From: Brachynemurus nebulosus
Taxonomy: Eukaryota > Arthropoda > Insecta > Neuroptera > Myrmeleontidae
Assembly: GCA_035578155.1 (NCBI GenBank)
Contig: JAPWDM010000008.1
Coordinates: forward strand, 6,565,847-6,629,846
Direction of reading: 5' to 3'
DNA: 64,000 nt
The position numbers and the translations under genes were made by a program. Positions 60,102 through 64,000 of the stretch are shown here, one piece after another (the stretch's first letter is position 1; the number at the start of each line of letters is the position of its first letter). The notes beneath the pieces are model-generated. The model worked only from the letters and a program-made list of their open reading frames with translations. It made no database searches and had not been told where the DNA came from.

Positions 60102-63100
60102 ATGGAGAAACCGGTCCATGAAAGTTTTCATATATTATCTGAAATTAAAGTGGAGAAAGGTGGAGAAGTGAATGAACCTATTCATGATATTGTTAATCAT
60201 ACATTTGAAGTTAAAGTTGAAAAATATGAAGTGGATGAGAACAATTTAGCTTCGTCAATGAAAAATAAAATTTTTGAATCAACTAAATTGCCACAAGAAA
60301 ATAATAGTTTGACAGATAAAAAAAACTTTACAGATTTGCAAGAGCAAAATATAGAACCGGTAAATATTGGATTTGGATTATAAATTGGGTGTTGCTAATC
60401 GTCCGATAAACGGACGAATAAAAAAAAAAACTTAGTCGTCCGACTATCGGACGAATAAAATAACCTAGTTGTCCGACTATCGCATGAATAAAATATGTAA
60501 ATTAATGGGTGTTGCTAGTCGTCCGATAAACGAATGGAGTAAATATTGAATCAATTTTATTTAAAAAATTATCCTGATTTAACTAATGAAGTTATGAATA
60601 ATGGAGTATTATAAGATGGAGATCTTACTTATATAGGAGGAATTGACAAAATTGGTCACGAAAATGGTACATATAAAGCCGGGTCTACATAAAACGAACG
60701 AACGCGAACAAACGTAAACGAATGGTATAGTAGTGAACAAACATAAACGAACAAATGTGGACGTAGTTACGAAAGCGAACAAACACGAACGAACAGTTTC
60801 GAACACTCACGAATGTTTTCCATTTGTTGTCGGTACATCAAAGAAAAAGATTCGTTCGTGTTTGTTTGTGTCTGTCAGATGTGGACGATTAAAAATTATT
60901 CTAACAATAAATTAAGACAGACAGTTTAAAATAAATTTAGTTAACAATTTAAAATTGACAAGATTTGAAATTTTATTTCGATGTTTTGGGATGTTTTAGA
61001 TAATTTTTACAAAATTACCAGAAAAATAAATGACGTGTGGGAATCTTTGGAGAGAAAATTTGATTAACAGAAGTCGCAATGAGTAACAATACTGAAGTCT
61101 TTCTTTAACAGGGCTTTCCGATAATAAGTGTATATTTTGTTTAAATATTTCTGGTCCAACTATTTCAGTTAACTTTTCGAAATCTGATAGTGATGATCTT
61201 GTGAAATTTCCAAAAAATTAGAAATTTTCACAAATTAAATCAGTTAGTCAATTAGAGGCATTATAACGAGTAACAGTAGACCATAAAACTCTCACTGCGA
61301 TAACTTCATTTCAAAATTTATTAAACTTATTTAAAAAAACTATTGTGTAGCCGGAACATAAACGAACATCAAAGAATTGAGGTTTGAGAATTGTTCATTC
61401 GCGTTCGTTTGTGTTTGTTTTTGTTTGTTCATGTTCGTTCATGTTGGTTTACGTTCGTTCACGTTCGTTCGTTATATGTGGTTATATGTAGACCCGGCTT
61501 AAGGTTTTCTTTTTTTACCACTCGTGGCGTTAATAATCCACGAATACTGATGTGAATATAGCGAATATAGTAACATAAAACGGATAAAACAGAATGTAAA
61601 TACAGTACTTATTCTCAAATGGAAACACGTCGGGATTGGGGAAGTGAGTGTTTCCATTTGAGAATCACCAATGTCGGTTGATGATATTTAATAATAAGGA
61701 AATACATAGAAATTACATATGTATGAAATAAACTCTTATAGTTTAAATTACCTTATACGGCGAATATCCAATGGTACTGACTCCGATTTTACATAGTGAC
61801 GTCAGCGAATTATATAATATACAATATAAATAATGCGACGCAAAATAAAAATTGTTAAGTTTATTTTAAAAACGATCGAAAAACCCACTTTATAACTGAG
61901 GTGAAAATTGAAAAAAAATTCCAGAAGATTCTATTCAAAAGCTAACAAAGATAATATAGAAGCTCGCGTTTCCATTTGAGAGTGTTCTATTTGAGAATAA
62001 GTACTGTACCGCTTTCGTATCCGACGAACACGAGTGCCATCTTTGATTTGGACACTTTTCTACATTTATTATATTTATGTTATAAATTTAATTCCTTCTG
62101 TAATATTTTATAATCAAATATGTAATTATTAATTATAAAATTGTAAGCATACCATTCCTAGAAGAATTAGATTTATCGGACGATTAATTTATTTTATTCA
62201 TCCGATAGTCGGACGACTAGGTTTGTTTTTATTCGTCCGTTTATTGGACGACTAGACACTTCGTTATAAATTCCGATATATAAATTTAGGCAAATTCTTG
62301 AATAATTTTAGGAATCGAGTCAGTATGTGGTAGATTTAAACAGCTTGAATACTGAAGTCAAAATTGAACAAGATGAAATAGATGAAAATCATGTGACAGA
62401 TTTAACAAAACATAAAAGTACAAATGTCGTCAAAAAATTATTTCAGTGTGATACATGTACTAAAATATTTACTCGTTCAAGTGATTTAAAAAGACATGAA
62501 AGAATACACAGTGGCGAAAAACCATATAAATGCAGTGTTTGTACTAAAAGATTTTGTCAGTTAGGTCATTTAAAAACACATGAAAGACTTCACAGTGGTG
62601 AAAAACCGTATGAATGTAACATATGTACTAAAACATTTAGTCAGTTGAGTAGTTTAAAAATACATGAAAGAATCCACAGTGGTGAGAAACCATACGAATG
62701 TAACATATGTTCGAAAACATTTCTCAGTTTAACTAATTTAAAAAAACATGAACGAATTCACAGTGGTGAAAAACCATATCAGTGTCAAATATGTTCTAAG
62801 ACATTTAGTCATTCAAATAATTTAAAAACACATGAAATCACCCACGCAGGTGAAAAACCATACGAATGTAACATATGTTCTAAAACATTCGATCATTCAA
62901 GTAATTTAAAAAGACATGAAATAATTCATAGTGGTGAAAATCCATACGAATGTAACATATGTTCTAAAACATTTAATCATTTAAGTAATTTAAAAAGACA
63001 TGAAAGAATTCATAGTGGTGAACAACCATACGAATGTAACATTTGTTCGAAAACATTTACTCAGTTAAGTCATTTAATTAGGCATGAAAGAATTCATAGT

Positions 63101-63298
63101 GGTGAAAAACCGTATGAATGTAAAATATGTACTAAAACATTTAATCGGAAAGAAAATTTAAAAGCACATGAAAAAGTTCATAGTGGTGAGGGACGTTATA
63201 AATGCGATTTATGTTCTAGAACATATCTTGATTTAAGTGTTTTGAAATTACATAAACAATCTCACATAGTGTGGTGGAAAACAAAAGGGGAAAAATAA
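60102..63298 (+). CDS. Zinc-finger gene E, complete two-exon gene with ten C2H2 fingers
   Basis: Exon 1 60102-60359 (ATG of MEKPVHESFHIL; 86 codons, two acidic repeats, cores EIKVEKGGE and EVKVEKYE). Donor GTAAAT; intron 60360-62311; acceptor TTTTAG; exon 2 62312-63298 (328 residues). The exon 1 tail ends NIEP rather than NIKL. The leader has NSLNTEVKIEQDEIDENHV; ten fingers follow, ending with KCDLCSRTYLDLSVLKLHKQ and SHIVWWKTKGEK. The intron equals the 66-bp intron of gene D plus 1,886 bp of inserted DNA. Leader, last two fingers and 3' flank are closest to gene D, so the two are recent inverted duplicates that now differ in finger number (10 versus 14). Predicted nuclear DNA-binding regulator; target unknown. 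Confidence 0.93.
60677..61499. mobile_element. PIF/Harbinger-like MITE with TAA TSD, nested
   Basis: 823 bp. Ends AGCCGGGTCTACAT / ATGTAGACCCGGCT flanked by TAA (60674-60676, 61500-61502). Long stretches of GAACGAAC / GTTCGTTC words fill both subterminal regions. No transposase frame. Confidence 0.85.
61603..62006. mobile_element. Mariner-like MITE with TA TSD, nested
   Basis: 404 bp. Ends CAGTACTTATTCTCAAAT / ATTTGAGAATAAGTACTG flanked by TA. 'ctcaaatggaaacac' occurs three times in alternating orientation (61613, 61650, 61968). Confidence 0.8.
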
Positions 63299-63424
63299 TA
63301 CTAGATTAGTAGGTGAGCGACTTAAGGAGGCTCACCAGTCCAGAGATCGAAAAAAACAGGTTTTTTCACGATTTTTTTTAGATAAATTGGACAATGAAAA
63401 CAAATAACAAATGATATCAGTTTG

Positions 63425-64000
63425 AGATGAGTTTATAATTATTGTATGAGTTTTAAAATTGAAAAACTGTAAAAATAAAATAAACTTGAAAAATAAAATG
63501 TAATTAGAGAATTTTAGTGGATTATCTTGCTAGTAGTAATCTACATTATCGGATAAGGCTAAAAATAATTTAAAGTTATTGTAGTGACATCTCTGTTCTA
63601 CTCAAGTGTACTACGCATAACGATTACGACAACGATGACATCTATACCCGCTACCCCCGTTCTCAGTGCCATAGAGAGGTAATAGAGTGTCAAAAAAATG
63701 TATTGAAGTTAGCTATCTTTCAGAAATAAAATTCTGGTGTACTTTATCTATGGTCTATACCAGTATTTTTTTACCAGTATTACCAAAGTACACCAGAATT
63801 TTATTTCTAGAAGATAGCCAACTTCAGTACATTTTTTTGACCCTCTATTACCTCTCTGTCGCACTGAGAACGGAGGCAGCGGGTATAGATGTCATCGTTG
63901 TCGTAATCATTATGCGTAGTACACTTGAGTAGAACAGAGATGTCACTATAATAACTTTAAATTATTTTTAGCCTTATCCGATAATGTAGATTACTACTAG
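63425..64000. repeat. Foldback family F, two arms (continues past window)
   Basis: Left arm about 63527-63752, right arm 63779-64000, separated by ~26 bp near 63765. 'ttatcggataaggctaaa' and 'agtgacatctctgttct' are mirrored. The right arm runs off the window. Homologous single arm at 39355-40036. Confidence 0.8.

Larger units (their letters stand above)
60387..62264. mobile_element. Transposon in the gene E intron, 8-bp TSD confirmed by paralogue
   Basis: Insertion of 1,878 bp between two copies of TATAAATT (60379-60386, 62265-62272); the gene D intron has a single copy and no insertion. Ends carry inverted TCGTCCGATAAACGGACGA-type words, repeated several times near the left end (60394-60535). 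Two younger MITEs are nested inside. An 8-bp duplication suggests hAT-type integration, but the terminal bases are not the usual CAG. Confidence 0.85.

Overview
The window is AT-rich eukaryotic nuclear DNA, most likely from an insect or other arthropod. The evidence is spliceosomal GT-AG introns, an expanded C2H2 zinc-finger family, a five-exon DNA polymerase eta gene, and many class II transposon remnants with classical target-site duplications. I cannot name the species. No rRNA, functional tRNA, CRISPR array or prokaryotic gene was seen.

Coding content is small. Five paralogous two-exon zinc-finger loci are present: A (+, <1-4440, 5' end off the window), B (-, 26249-13877), C (-, 41179-31744), D (-, 58499-56820) and E (+, 60102-63298). 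In each, exon 1 encodes an acidic ~20-residue repeat whose core is E-I-K-V-E-K-D-E. Exon 2 starts with a conserved leader containing the same kind of core and then carries 10 to 14 Kruppel-type fingers. The intron is always phase 0. B and C span about 11 kb and 8 kb introns packed with repeats. D has a minimal 66-bp intron. E has that same intron plus an 1,878-bp transposon. D and E are head-to-head duplicates. A degraded finger and exon-1 fragment follows A. The only other confident gene is DNA polymerase eta (POLH), five coding exons at 43172-53541, 642 codons, with two ubiquitin-binding zinc fingers and a C-terminal PCNA-interacting motif.

The rest is mobile and repetitive DNA. It includes hAT-like elements with 8-bp duplications, PIF/Harbinger-like MITEs flanked by TAA, piggyBac-like elements flanked by TTAA, mariner-like MITEs flanked by TA, and a transposon with a DDE transposase pseudogene (35834-38271). 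There are several long foldback palindromes, (TA)n tracts and a 2.3-kb tandem duplication carrying a 120-bp minisatellite. The intron of gene B holds a ~9-kb foldback structure whose arms are built of 139-bp tandem repeats. One arm was hit by a 549-bp hairpin insertion carrying two copies of a hammerhead-ribozyme-like motif between 13-bp target repeats.

Most notable: (1) the zinc-finger family with tandem candidate SUMO-acceptor motifs instead of a recognised effector domain; (2) the hammerhead-bearing hairpin insertion; (3) the giant foldback in an intron; (4) the D/E intron pair, which works as a natural empty-site/filled-site experiment.
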